Assembly (NCBI RefSeq): GCF_003634015.1
Contig: NZ_RBII01000002.1
Span: 771,597 to 835,596 of the forward strand
Direction of reading: 5' to 3'
Source: Litorimonas taeanensis
GTDB taxonomy: Bacteria; Pseudomonadota; Alphaproteobacteria; Caulobacterales; Maricaulaceae
Length of the DNA stretch: 64,000 bases
This document shows positions 56,137 through 64,000 of this stretch, piece after piece. Position 1 is the first letter of the stretch. Each line of letters opens with the position of its first letter. The notes under the pieces are model-generated. The model saw only the letters and a program-made list of their open reading frames with translations. It did not search any database and was not told where the DNA came from. A program made the translations under genes and the position numbers.

Positions 56137-56757
56137 ATGATGCATGCTAATTTAAAAAAATTCGCCGCAGCCGCGAGTGCCTTACTTTTGCTTTCGGCCT
56201 GCGCCACAGCCGCAAACAACCCCAATTCAAATTCAGATATACGTGAGGCCCAAGCCAAGGCTGGACAAGAAGCCAGTAGCTATAATGAAAGCGAGCTTGT
56301 GGCCGCTGTCTCTACACATCTAGGCGTTACAAGCGAAAGCGCGGCTTCGGCAATTGAGCGCCTTTTCAAAGATCGCGGTCGCCCAACGGCCTATATTACA
56401 GGCGAGGAAACGGGCGGCGCGCTGACGGTAGGTGTGCGCTATGGCAAAGGTACGCTTTGGATGAAAGATGGCCGTACGGAAGAGGTTTATTGGCAAGGCC
56501 CAACAGTGGGTTTTGATGTTGGCGCGGATGCGGGCAAGGTCTTTACATTGGTTTATGGTTTGAATGACCCCAATTATGTATTCCAGCGTTTCCCTGGCGT
56601 TGATGGTTCGGCCTATTTGGTGGCGGGTATGTCTATTAATTACCAACGCGCAAATGGCGTGACACTTGCGCCTATTCGTACGGGTGTTGGCCTTCGTCTT
56701 GGCGCTAATGTCGGTTATACGAGCTATACACGGAAGCGGAAAATTCTACCGTTTTAG
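56137..56757 (+). CDS. EipA-family (DUF1134) envelope protein
   Basis: A protein of 206 residues. The signal peptide ends with a lipobox-like LLLLSAC. The DUF1134 domain reads SAASAIERLFKDRGRPTAYITGEETGGALTVGVRYGKGTLWMKDG, WQGPTVGFDVGADAGKVFTLVYGLNDPNYVFQRFPGVDGSAYLVAGMSINYQ and ends TGVGLRLGANVGYTSYTRKRKILPF. EipA of Brucella is a periplasmic small-beta-barrel protein needed for envelope integrity. Here a Cys in the signal region suggests a lipid anchor. It converges on the next gene. Confidence 0.9.
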   Translation: MMHANLKKFAAAASALLLLSACATAANNPNSNSDIREAQAKAGQEASSYNESELVAAVSTHLGVTSESAASAIERLFKDRGRPTAYITGEETGGALTVGVRYGKGTLWMKDGRTEEVYWQGPTVGFDVGADAGKVFTLVYGLNDPNYVFQRFPGVDGSAYLVAGMSINYQRANGVTLAPIRTGVGLRLGANVGYTSYTRKRKILPF

Positions 56758-56765
56758 TCCGTGAT

Positions 56766-57419
56766 TTAAGCGCTTTTCATTGCAATGATATAAGCGTGTT
56801 TTTCGGGGAATTGGTCGCGTTCTAAATGCAGGGGGCATAGTCCCGCTGCCATTAAAATAGATAGGTTCTCCGCAATACCGATTGAGCTATAGGTGAAATC
56901 ATGGCCGCGCCATCTTTCGCCTTCATGCTCGCCGATATCATCACCAAAGGAATAGAAAAGAATCCCGCCCTTGTTTAGCCAAGTGCATAATTTGGATAAT
57001 ACAGGTTTTTGCTGGCAAAGCGGAAGATGAAATAAGCTGTCCCATGCGAGAATGAAGTCATAAGAGTCCTGATCCTCCCAATCACATATATCGGCATGAA
57101 TAAATTTGGAGCGGGGGTGATTATCTTGCGCGAGGTCTATCATTTTGGCTGAGGCATCGATGCCCGTCACCGCAAAGTTATGGGTCTCTAACCGTCTGAT
57201 AAATCGTCCGCCCGACCCGCATCCAATGTCTAAGGCTGAGGCGGATGGTAAGTCCTCTGTGGCTAAAGTCTCTGTGGCTAAACTCTCTGTGGCTAAAGCT
57301 TCTGACGACCTGAAATAGGATAGGGCTTTTTCAAAGGGCGCTATTCCATATTCTGAATCAAGATGCCGCGCATTCCACCAAACCGCGATATCGTCATATT
57401 TATCGCCGATAGAGGTCAA
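56766..57419 (-). CDS. Class I SAM-dependent methyltransferase
   Basis: A protein of 217 residues: YDDIAVWWNARHLDSEYGIAPFEKAL, then the SAM loop ALDIGCGSGGRFIRRLE near residue 62, VTGIDASAKMIDLAQ, FILAWDSLFHLPL and GGILFYSFGDDIGEHEGERWRGHDFTYSSIG. The GHDFTYSS end is like methyltransferases annotated only by fold; the substrate is unknown. A run of three 15-bp repeats near residues 40-55 (ALATESLATETLATED) lies just before the SAM loop. Confidence 0.85.
   Translation of the reverse strand: MTSIGDKYDDIAVWWNARHLDSEYGIAPFEKALSYFRSSEALATESLATETLATEDLPSASALDIGCGSGGRFIRRLETHNFAVTGIDASAKMIDLAQDNHPRSKFIHADICDWEDQDSYDFILAWDSLFHLPLCQQKPVLSKLCTWLNKGGILFYSFGDDIGEHEGERWRGHDFTYSSIGIAENLSILMAAGLCPLHLERDQFPEKHAYIIAMKSA
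57254..57298. repeat. Three 15-bp tandem repeats inside the methyltransferase gene
   Basis: Units of TCTCTGTGGCTAAAG (with one change each in two of them) at 57254-57268, 57269-57283 and 57284-57298. As each is a multiple of three, the frame is kept; it encodes repeated five-residue L-A-T-E-[TSD] units. It is a small in-frame expansion and may vary between strains. Confidence 0.8.
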
Positions 57420-57433
57420 GGCGGCCCAATGCC

Positions 57434-59101
57434 TTATAAATTTAAGGCCGAAATATCATAGAGATCCGCCATGACGGATTCTGTGGTTGGCCAACGGCCG
57501 GCCCCCTTGCCGCGAATGCGATATTGGTCGCCATCATCAAAATCAAAAATAGCATGGGCTTCTTCGCCATCTGCCTGTGCGATGAAATTGTTCAAGCTAA
57601 GGTCTTTTAATTCCAACCGAGATGAGAAACCGTTTGAATCTTTCCAGAGTGTGGCAATGCGCTTGATGGCGCCTTTGGGCGGGCCGCTTGGGGCAAAGTT
57701 TTCAATCGTGTCGCAAGGGATAGATTCAAGCGAGATTTCTTCGTCAAACCCCAGCAAAGCGACGAGGCGAATCTTGGCGGCAGCGTCCGCGCCGTTCACG
57801 TCGCCAGAGGGGTCGGCTTCGGCAAAGCCTTTTTCTTGGGCCTCTGCAAGGGCGTCTTCATAAGAGCGGCCTTTGCTGATTTCTCCGAGCATGAAATTCG
57901 TCGTCCCATTTAGCAAAGCCTGAACGCGGGTGATGCGGCCCAATTCGCGTTTACACATTTCCAAAACGGGCATGCCGCCGCCTGCTGATGCAGAGAATAA
58001 AAGCTGCACCCCTTTGGCGGCAGCAGAATTCACTAAACTGCGCCCGCCCGCGGCGATGGCTTGTTTATTGGCGCTGACCACATGGACGCCATTGGCAATC
58101 ATAGCTTTTGAATGAGAGAGCGCGGGTTCAATACCGCCAGAAACATCAACAAAGATATCGGGTTTCGACGCTTCCAAATCTGCGAATTCTGTCGTCAAAA
58201 GATCAGGGCTATAGCCTTGGTCGATATATTTTTCGACATTACGCACCATGATTTTCGCAATTTCAAAGCGGTCTTTATGGGCTTCAACACGGCGGAAAAT
58301 ACCGCCGCCCACAACGCCGCACCCCATCATCGCAATGCGAAGTTTTTTGACTTTTGGCGGCAAGGATAAATTGGCCGTCTTGGGGCCAATCTCTGTATAA
58401 AGAGGAATGCCAGGTTTGCCGAGGCGGAAAGATTGTTCATGTTTTTTGGCAAAGCCAAGTGCCTTGGGCTCTATTAATGGGCCGGCGGTTTTGGCCATGT
58501 CATCCCAGCTAATCTGGGTGTAACGCTCTGGGCTATCTCCGGCCTGTTTGGGATCGCGCGCATAAACGCCGTCTACGTCTTTTAATAATAAGGCCGGCGC
58601 GTTGATTTGCTGAGCCACGAAAAGCGCGGTTAAATCCGCTCCGCCCTGACCAAGCAGAACAGGTCTGTCCTTTTCGCCAATCCCGACATAGCCAGGCATG
58701 ACAACAATATCGTGATCTTTAAGGTCTTGTAAAAGCTGGTCCGTATCAAGCCCGACAAGTTCAGCGTCCGTATAGGTGCCTTTGGCCTTTAAGCCTAAAT
58801 CTCTGGCCTGCCGAACAAAAGCGGGCGCGCCAATGCGCTCTAAGGCCAAAGCGAGCAAAGCCGCTGAACGGCGCTCGCCCAGTTGAATAAGTTCAGGCAG
58901 ATTTTTGGCGCGGCCTTCTGGGCCGACACGGCGGGCTTCTGCCATTAAAATATCACTCTGGTCGCCTTGGGCGGATGTCACAGCGACGACATTTTGCCCT
59001 TGGCGGTAATGACGATAAATTTCTGAGGCCGCATTCGTGTAATCATCCAAGGAACGGAGAACGCTATGGCCAAAATTTAGAACAATCACTGGGACGGGCA
59101 T
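57434..59101 (-). CDS. Homoserine dehydrogenase fused to an amino-acid-kinase-like domain
   Basis: About 555 residues from the ATG at 59101; the TTG at 59161 is less likely. Residues 1-255 resemble an aspartate kinase fold (LLGQGGADLTALFVAQQINAPALLLKDVDGVYARDPK), but the catalytic KFGG motif is replaced by VLNFGHSVLRS. Residues 262-555 form a homoserine dehydrogenase: IAMMGCGVVGGGIF (NAD(P) loop), SANKQAIA, FSASAGGGMPVLE, NGTTNFML and EADPSGDVNGADAAAKIRL. There is no ACT domain between the parts or at the end. The dehydrogenase should make homoserine for threonine and methionine; the kinase part is probably weak, dead or has a new substrate. Confidence 0.85.
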   Translation of the reverse strand: MPVPVIVLNFGHSVLRSLDDYTNAASEIYRHYRQGQNVVAVTSAQGDQSDILMAEARRVGPEGRAKNLPELIQLGERRSAALLALALERIGAPAFVRQARDLGLKAKGTYTDAELVGLDTDQLLQDLKDHDIVVMPGYVGIGEKDRPVLLGQGGADLTALFVAQQINAPALLLKDVDGVYARDPKQAGDSPERYTQISWDDMAKTAGPLIEPKALGFAKKHEQSFRLGKPGIPLYTEIGPKTANLSLPPKVKKLRIAMMGCGVVGGGIFRRVEAHKDRFEIAKIMVRNVEKYIDQGYSPDLLTTEFADLEASKPDIFVDVSGGIEPALSHSKAMIANGVHVVSANKQAIAAGGRSLVNSAAAKGVQLLFSASAGGGMPVLEMCKRELGRITRVQALLNGTTNFMLGEISKGRSYEDALAEAQEKGFAEADPSGDVNGADAAAKIRLVALLGFDEEISLESIPCDTIENFAPSGPPKGAIKRIATLWKDSNGFSSRLELKDLSLNNFIAQADGEEAHAIFDFDDGDQYRIRGKGAGRWPTTESVMADLYDISALNL

Positions 59102-59253
59102 GGTGAAACTATCCAAAAAAGAGTAAGAGGCTCGGTTAAGGCGGGTCTGTATCGAAGTCAATATGAAGCACAGCCCAATGCAAGGCTTTGCGCTAAATAT
59201 ATCCGTAAAAACTTAGCTCTGCGGGAAATTTTTCTAGTGACCGCAGTTATATC

Positions 59254-59748
59254 CTAGAGTCGCGGCACAGCATTGCTAATCAGGTTTAACGGGATGGCAT
59301 TGCTGTCTTTACTTTGCCGCAGGACAATTCGTGATTGGACATCTGAAATCAGGTCAATTGACAAGAGGGTCTCGCGCAAGAAATCTTCATAGCTATGCAT
59401 GTCTTTGGTAACGACGCGGAGCATAAAATCAACAGCCCCAGTAACGACAGCGCATTGAATGACTTCGGGCATTCGCGCGACAGCTTTTTCAAACTTTTCC
59501 ATATTGGCACGATTGGGCAGAGCTAGTTTAACGGCAACGAAAACTTCGAAATCGAGCCCTAATTTAGAACGGTTAAGAACGGTAATACGGCTTTCTATGA
59601 TGCCGAGCTCTTCCATACGTTTAATGCGTCGCCAGCACGGCGAGGAGGATAGTCCAACTTGCTCTGATATATCCGCAACAGACAAGCCAGCATTGCCCTG
59701 AATGAGGTGCAGTATTTTGGCATCAATATTGTCTATAGTCTCAGGCAT
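59254..59748 (-). CDS. Lrp/AsnC-family regulator (BkdR-like by position)
   Basis: A protein of about 164 residues from the ATG at 59748, with GGGAG upstream. It has the Lrp helix-turn-helix (IDAKILHLIQGNAGLSVADISEQVGLSSSPCWRRIKRMEELGII) and the RAM effector domain (MPEVIQCAVVTGAVDFMLRVVTKDMHSYEDFL). It is divergent from the branched-chain oxoacid dehydrogenase genes, as the Lrp-type activator BkdR of Pseudomonas is, so it probably senses branched-chain amino acids and controls them. Confidence 0.9.
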   Translation of the reverse strand: MPETIDNIDAKILHLIQGNAGLSVADISEQVGLSSSPCWRRIKRMEELGIIESRITVLNRSKLGLDFEVFVAVKLALPNRANMEKFEKAVARMPEVIQCAVVTGAVDFMLRVVTKDMHSYEDFLRETLLSIDLISDVQSRIVLRQSKDSNAIPLNLISNAVPRL

Positions 59749-59782
59749 GATAATCTCCCATTTATCAAATTCACGCAATAAT

Positions 59783-59801
59783 ATAGCGTCTTATGCGCTA
59801 T
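59783..59801. promoter_or_regulatory. Palindrome between the Lrp gene and the bkd genes
   Basis: ATAGCG 59783-59788 and CGCTAT 59796-59801, separated by 7 bases, in the AT-rich divergent region. It is a candidate Lrp-type binding site; the family consensus is loose, so this rests on symmetry and place. Confidence 0.4.
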
Positions 59802-59930
59802 TCGCATCTATTTCGTTATATTTATATCGTGTTTTTTGGGTAAATTACGCGGAAAAGTCAAATGTTCTGAAACAATTTGCGCAAAATAGGCGTTAAATTA
59901 TCACAATTGCTCAATATACGGGGACGACAA

Positions 59931-61229
59931 ATGGGTCAAACACCAAATTCGACTGAAAATATTGACAAGACGCCCGCCTCAGCAGCGTCTAAAAAACCCA
60001 ATCAATCGAAATTATTTGTACCAGAGCCACCTTTTCGGCCAGGGGATACACCAGATTATTCCCATATCTCGGTACCATCGAATCACACACCTGTGCGCCC
60101 AGACCCTCTTTGCGACGCGCATGACACAGTAGAGCACGCCCTGAAGCTTATACGTGTGTTGCGCTTTAATGGTGAAAATGCAGGGCCGTGGAAAACGGAT
60201 TTATCCTTAGAGAAAAAGCTCGAAGCTTTGGAAATCATGATGCGAACGCGCGCAATGGATGAGCGCATGTTCACAATGCAGCGCCAAGGCAAGATGAGTT
60301 TTTACATGAAATCAACAGGCGAAGAGGCCGTAAGCGTTGGTCATGCCTTGGCCTTGCGCGATGATGACATGACATTTCCGACCTATCGCCAGCAAGGTAT
60401 CCTCATTGCGCGCGGGGCTTCGATGAAGGAAATGATGTGTCAGGTCTTGTCGAATTCGGGTGACCCGCTGGATGGGAAATCCATTCCTGTCTTATATTCC
60501 TTTAAAAAGCATGGCTTTTTCTCAATTTCAGGAAACTTGGGAACGCAGCTTATCCAAGGGGTCGGTTGGGCGATGGCAGAAGCCTATAAGAACACAGATG
60601 GTATTGCCTCGGTCTTTACCGGTGAAGGCGCAACAGCCGAAGGGGATTTCCATTATGCCCTAAACTTTGCGTCAACTTATCGCGCGCCGTGCATCATTAA
60701 TGTGGTAAATAACCAATGGGCGATTTCTAGTTTCCAAGGCATTGCCGCAGGCCGAGGCGAAACGTTTGCGGCCCGGGGTACAGGTTATGGTCTTGCGACT
60801 TTACGCGTCGATGGGAATGATATTTTGGCCGTTTATGCGGCGACACAATGGGCCGCCGAACGGGCTCGCGGCGGCGGCGGCGCAACCGTCATCGAACACT
60901 ATACCTACCGCGCAGAAGGGCATTCCACATCCGATGACCCTTCGAAATATCGGGCGGAAAATGAAGGTGATGTTTGGCCTTTTGGTGATCCGATTCAGCG
61001 TTTGAAAACGCATCTGATTTATATGGGGGCTTGGGATGATGAACGTCATGCGGCCTTGGCAGAGACCCTAAAGAAAGAAGTGCGCGAAACATTCAAAGAA
61101 GCCGAAGCCATGGGCTCGGTTGCGAATTCGACGCAGCTTCCTGACAGCACCATGTTTGAGCAAGTTTACGAGACTGAGCCATCGCATCTACGCGAACAAA
61201 GACAAATGTTTAATGAGGAGCTAGGCTAA
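59931..61229 (+). CDS. bkdA1: Branched-chain 2-oxoacid dehydrogenase E1 subunit alpha
   Basis: About 432 residues from the ATG at 59931, with GGGGA upstream; the frame is open 18 codons earlier. The TPP block reads FTGEGATAEGDFHYALNFASTYRAPCIINVVNNQWAISS, preceded by MRTRAMDERMFTMQRQGKMSFYMKSTGEEAVSVG and followed by EHYTYRAEGHSTSDDPSKYR. The E1 heterotetramer decarboxylates oxoacids from Val, Leu and Ile with thiamine diphosphate. It overlaps the E1beta gene (TAATG). Confidence 0.95.
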   Translation: MGQTPNSTENIDKTPASAASKKPNQSKLFVPEPPFRPGDTPDYSHISVPSNHTPVRPDPLCDAHDTVEHALKLIRVLRFNGENAGPWKTDLSLEKKLEALEIMMRTRAMDERMFTMQRQGKMSFYMKSTGEEAVSVGHALALRDDDMTFPTYRQQGILIARGASMKEMMCQVLSNSGDPLDGKSIPVLYSFKKHGFFSISGNLGTQLIQGVGWAMAEAYKNTDGIASVFTGEGATAEGDFHYALNFASTYRAPCIINVVNNQWAISSFQGIAAGRGETFAARGTGYGLATLRVDGNDILAVYAATQWAAERARGGGGATVIEHYTYRAEGHSTSDDPSKYRAENEGDVWPFGDPIQRLKTHLIYMGAWDDERHAALAETLKKEVRETFKEAEAMGSVANSTQLPDSTMFEQVYETEPSHLREQRQMFNEELG

Positions 61230-62245
61230 TGCCTCAAATGACAATGATTGAAGCCATCCGTGATGCGCTTGATGTAAAGATGAGCCAGGACCCAGATGTT
61301 TTGGTGTTTGGCGAAGATGTCGGCTATTTTGGCGGTGTATTTCGCTGTACGGCAGGGCTTCAGGAAAAACATGGTCTGCACCGCTGTTTTGATACCCCGA
61401 TTTCAGAGGGCGGCATTGTCGGTATCGCTATTGGTATGGCGTCAAACGGCCTTCGCCCTGTGGCAGAAATTCAATTCGCGGATTATATCTATCCTGCTTA
61501 TGATCAAATTGCTTCCGAAGCCGCGCGTCTGCGTTATCGATCAAATGGTGATTTCACAGCGCCTTTGACCATTCGCACCCCCGTTGGCGGTGGTATTTAT
61601 GGCGGAACGACGCATAGCCAAAGCCCAGAAGCGCTCTTCACCCATATTTCGGGTTTGAAGACGGTTATTCCTTCTAACCCCTATGATGCCAAGGGCCTGT
61701 TGATTACGGCTATCGAAGATAATGACCCTGTCTTATTTTTAGAGCCAAAACGCCTATATAACGGCCCATTTGACGGCGATCCGCATAAGCCGGCGCTGAA
61801 TTGGAAAAAGCACGAACTCGGCGAAGTACCAGCAGGGCACTATACTGTGCCCTTTGAAAAAGCCCGTATGATTGCCGAAGGCGACGACGTGACTATTTTG
61901 GCTTATGGCACAATGGTTTGGGTGGCTGACGCTGTTGTCAAAGAGATGGGCATAAAGGCTGATGTTATTGATTTGCGCTCGCTCTTGCCGCTGGATTTAG
62001 ACACGATTGTGGAATCGGTGAAGAAAACAGGCCGCTGTGTAATTTTACATGAGGCAACACGCACGTCTGGATTTGGCGCGGAGCTGTCCTCACTGGTTCA
62101 AGAACATTGTTTCTATCATTTGGAAGCGCCGATTCAGCGCGTTACGGGTTGGGATACCCCATATCCTCATGCACAAGAATGGGCCTATTTCCCCGGGCCA
62201 AAACGGGTTAAACGGGCGGTGAAAGCCGTATTGAAAGGCGCTTAA
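61229..62245 (+). CDS. bkdA2: Branched-chain 2-oxoacid dehydrogenase E1 subunit beta
   Basis: A protein of 338 residues: MTMIEAIRDALDVKMSQDPDVLVFGEDVGYFGGVFRCTAGLQ, FDTPISEGGIVGIAIGMASNGLRPVAEIQFADYIYPAYDQIASEAARLRYRS, RTPVGGGIYGGTTHSQSPEALFTHISGLKTVIPSNPYDAKGLL and DLRSLLPLD are as in bkdA2 products. It pairs with E1alpha to bind the pyrophosphate of TPP. The E2 gene follows after 6 bases. Confidence 0.95.
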   Translation: MPQMTMIEAIRDALDVKMSQDPDVLVFGEDVGYFGGVFRCTAGLQEKHGLHRCFDTPISEGGIVGIAIGMASNGLRPVAEIQFADYIYPAYDQIASEAARLRYRSNGDFTAPLTIRTPVGGGIYGGTTHSQSPEALFTHISGLKTVIPSNPYDAKGLLITAIEDNDPVLFLEPKRLYNGPFDGDPHKPALNWKKHELGEVPAGHYTVPFEKARMIAEGDDVTILAYGTMVWVADAVVKEMGIKADVIDLRSLLPLDLDTIVESVKKTGRCVILHEATRTSGFGAELSSLVQEHCFYHLEAPIQRVTGWDTPYPHAQEWAYFPGPKRVKRAVKAVLKGA

Positions 62246-62251
62246 TTTATC

Positions 62252-63796
62252 ATGGGCGAATATACTTTTAAATTACCGGATATCGGCGAAGGCGTCGTAG
62301 AAGCAGAAATCACGGCTTGGCATGTGTCTGTGGGCGACCGTGTTGAAGAAGATGCTCCGCTTGGCGATGCGATGACGGATAAGGCTACGATTGAGTTAAC
62401 ATCCCCCGTTGAAGGCGTTGTGAAATCCCTCGGCTGTGAAGAAGGTGATATGTTCGCTGTGGGCGGCGCGCTGGTGATATTAGAAACAGACGGCGATGTC
62501 TCTGATGAAGCGCCAAATTCAGACTCAAATGATGAGGGCTCAGCTATTTCGGGCGCGGCTATATCTGGTTCCGATGGCGCATCGGGTGAGTTTGTCTTTA
62601 AATTACCCGATATTGGCGAAGGCGTTGTCGAGGCCGAAATTACAGCTTGGCATGTAAGCGTCGGAGATATGGTCGACGAAGATGACCCGCTTGCAGATGC
62701 CATGACTGATAAGGCGACAATTGAATTGACCTCGCCCGTCAAAGGCAAAATTCTAAGTCTGGGCTGCGAAGAAGGCGATATGTTTGCCGTTGGCGGCGGC
62801 TTGGTCGTATTAGAAACAGAGGCCGGCTCTGCGCCAGCGCCTGCATCTGCGCCTGCACCTGCACCTGCAGAAACATCAACGCCAAAGCCTCAACACACCC
62901 CTGCCGCGGCGCCGCAAGCGAGTGCCCCGAAACCCGCGCCCACTCAGCAAAGCGCGGCCAAAGTTCTGGCCAGTCCAGCCGTACGCAAACGCGCGGCCGA
63001 TTCAGGAATTGACCTTACGAAAGCCAAGGCGAGCGGGCATGAGGGGCAAATCACCCATGCGGATTTAGATCTCTTAGAAAAAGCATTAGAGCCCGTCGAC
63101 GGCGAAACCCGTATTAAAGTTATCGGTCTACGCCGCGTCATTGCACAACGTATGCAAGAGGCGAAACGCCATATTCCGCATTTCACCTATGTTGAAGAAA
63201 TTGATGTGACGGCGCTCGAAGATTTCCGCGCGCGTATTAATGCAAAAAAATCAGAGGATAAGCCGAAGCTAACGGTTCTGCCGCTTATTATTCGGGCTTT
63301 GGCCGTGACATTGCGCGATTGGCCGCAATTCAACGCGCGTTATATGGACGAGCAAGGCTATGTCTCGCAATTTTCTGACCTGAATTTGGGTATTGCAACG
63401 CAAACGGATATTGGTCTGGTTGTGCCTGTGCTGGCCAAGGCGCAAACCTTGTCAGTTTGGGACATGGCGCATGAAATCGCCCGTCTGGCCGATGGCGCGC
63501 GTAATAATAAGTTAAAGCCCGAAGAAATGAGCGGCGCCTCAACAACGCTGACGTCTTTGGGCCCGCTTGGCGGGATTGTCACAACGCCTGTGATTAACCG
63601 ACCTGAAGTGGCTATTTTTGGTCCGAACAAAATTCGCAAAAAGCTGGTTTTAGAAGGCGGAGAGGTAACAGAACGCAAAGTTATGAACTTCTCAGTCTCT
63701 TGCGATCATCGCGTCATTGATGGCTATGACGCCGCTATGATGATGCAAGATATGCGCGCTCTACTGGAAGATCCGCATTTGATGTTTTTGGCATAA
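62252..63796 (+). CDS. bkdB: Branched-chain 2-oxoacid dehydrogenase E2 with two lipoyl domains
   Basis: A dihydrolipoyl acyltransferase of 514 residues. Two nearly identical lipoyl domains start the protein, with the lipoylated lysines at 44 and 154 (each MTDKATIEL). An Ala/Pro-rich linker, an E3-binding domain (SPAVRKRAADSGIDL, GQITHADLDLLE) and a catalytic domain ending SCDHRVIDGYDAAMMMQDM (His and Asp) follow. It carries acyl groups to CoA in the complex core. Many bacterial BKD E2 proteins have a single lipoyl domain, so the duplication is notable. The E3 gene is not in the window. Confidence 0.95.
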   Translation: MGEYTFKLPDIGEGVVEAEITAWHVSVGDRVEEDAPLGDAMTDKATIELTSPVEGVVKSLGCEEGDMFAVGGALVILETDGDVSDEAPNSDSNDEGSAISGAAISGSDGASGEFVFKLPDIGEGVVEAEITAWHVSVGDMVDEDDPLADAMTDKATIELTSPVKGKILSLGCEEGDMFAVGGGLVVLETEAGSAPAPASAPAPAPAETSTPKPQHTPAAAPQASAPKPAPTQQSAAKVLASPAVRKRAADSGIDLTKAKASGHEGQITHADLDLLEKALEPVDGETRIKVIGLRRVIAQRMQEAKRHIPHFTYVEEIDVTALEDFRARINAKKSEDKPKLTVLPLIIRALAVTLRDWPQFNARYMDEQGYVSQFSDLNLGIATQTDIGLVVPVLAKAQTLSVWDMAHEIARLADGARNNKLKPEEMSGASTTLTSLGPLGGIVTTPVINRPEVAIFGPNKIRKKLVLEGGEVTERKVMNFSVSCDHRVIDGYDAAMMMQDMRALLEDPHLMFLA

Positions 63797-63906
63797 AGGG
63801 GAATTCCAGAAACGAGTGAATTTTGCGCAGTTTAATGCTTGGCAGAACGGCATGAATTGGCTATAGGCCCCACACCTTGCGGCAAACTGGCCGCAAACCT
63901 TGGTAT

Positions 63907-63983
63907 GGTGGGGTAGCTCAGCTGGTTAGAGCGCAGGACTCATAATCCTGAGGTCGTGAGTTCAAGTCTCACTCTCACTACCA
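63907..63983 (+). tRNA. tRNA with CAT anticodon (elongator Met, or Ile2)
   Basis: A full cloverleaf with encoded CCA: acceptor GGTGGGG pairs with TCTCACT (three G-U pairs), D arm GCTC/GAGC, anticodon stem and loop AGGA-CTCATAA-TCCT, T arm GTGAG-TTCAAGT-CTCAC, discriminator A. CAT can mean elongator methionine or, after lysidine modification, isoleucine; the sequence does not decide it. The lack of three G-C pairs in the anticodon stem argues against initiator. Confidence 0.93.
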
Positions 63984-64000
63984 TTTTTCTTATTATTGAA

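Noticed and set aside
62242-62748. 168-codon frame opposite the lipoyl domains of E2
   Set aside because: Ser/Pro/Thr-rich shadow of the repeated coding sequence.

Overview
The window looks like a stretch of a chromosome from an aerobic, Gram-negative alphaproteobacterium, probably of the Hyphomonadaceae/Maricaulales-Caulobacterales type. The signs are gene neighbourhoods typical of that group: yciB-ftsY-mtaB, aroK-aroB-CNNM exporter, cobS-cobT beside bolA and a J-domain gene, secA facing parvulin-argJ-mutT, comF-grxC-nitrilase-DUF1178, plus ubiG, an EipA/DUF1134 protein and a TorF-type porin. GC content is about one half by eye. Lineage is inferred from gene content and protein style, not from a search.

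Layout. 0-5 kb: end of a class II aldolase gene, a secreted FGE-fold protein, an AbgT transporter, a Sel1-repeat protein and a ThiE-like protein. 5.2-7.5 kb: HAD hydrolase, MaoC hydratase, ribF. 7.5-13.4 kb (minus): rhlE, bacterioferritin and its ferredoxin with Fur-like boxes, a structured intergenic element, acnA. 13.5-21.3 kb (minus): yciB, ftsY, mtaB, an IalB-like protein, then an MFS/PlsC/TetR set. 21.5-27.5 kb: SDR, cobT, cobS, J-domain protein, bolA, PQQ sugar dehydrogenase. 27.5-33.6 kb: aroK-aroB-CNNM exporter against two secreted/membrane proteins and accA. 33.7-43.4 kb: porin, secA, parvulin, argJ, mutT, methyltransferase, comF, grxC, nitrilase, DUF1178. 43.4-50.3 kb: ParB-like protein, ubiG, a long structured non-coding stretch with a gene remnant, desaturase, small DUF2158 protein, a lone DUF4062 gene, lepA. 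50.4-55 kb: a peroxide-stress locus, katG and oxyR. 54.9-59.8 kb: DUF1134 paralogues, methyltransferase, a kinase-like/homoserine dehydrogenase fusion, an Lrp regulator. 59.9-63.8 kb: branched-chain 2-oxoacid dehydrogenase E1alpha-E1beta-E2. A CAT-anticodon tRNA closes the window.

Working together. Most of the window is core metabolism and housekeeping. The most interesting part is the peroxide locus. A near-identical, 37-bp, four-half-site OxyR-type operator lies upstream of katG and again directly upstream of oxyR. Both point the same way and both have the same spacing to a promoter-like -10. At oxyR the predicted divergent transcript has no early ORF; it folds into a hairpin and then a terminator-like stem, which is the arrangement of an OxyS-like regulatory RNA. 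Other points of note are two strongly structured intergenic regions without a known RNA family (10.20-10.34 and 45.29-45.57 kb), a DUF2161 gene whose conserved N-terminus lacks an ordinary start codon, and a homoserine dehydrogenase fused to a kinase-like domain that has lost its usual lysine motif. I saw no CRISPR array, insertion sequence or prophage.
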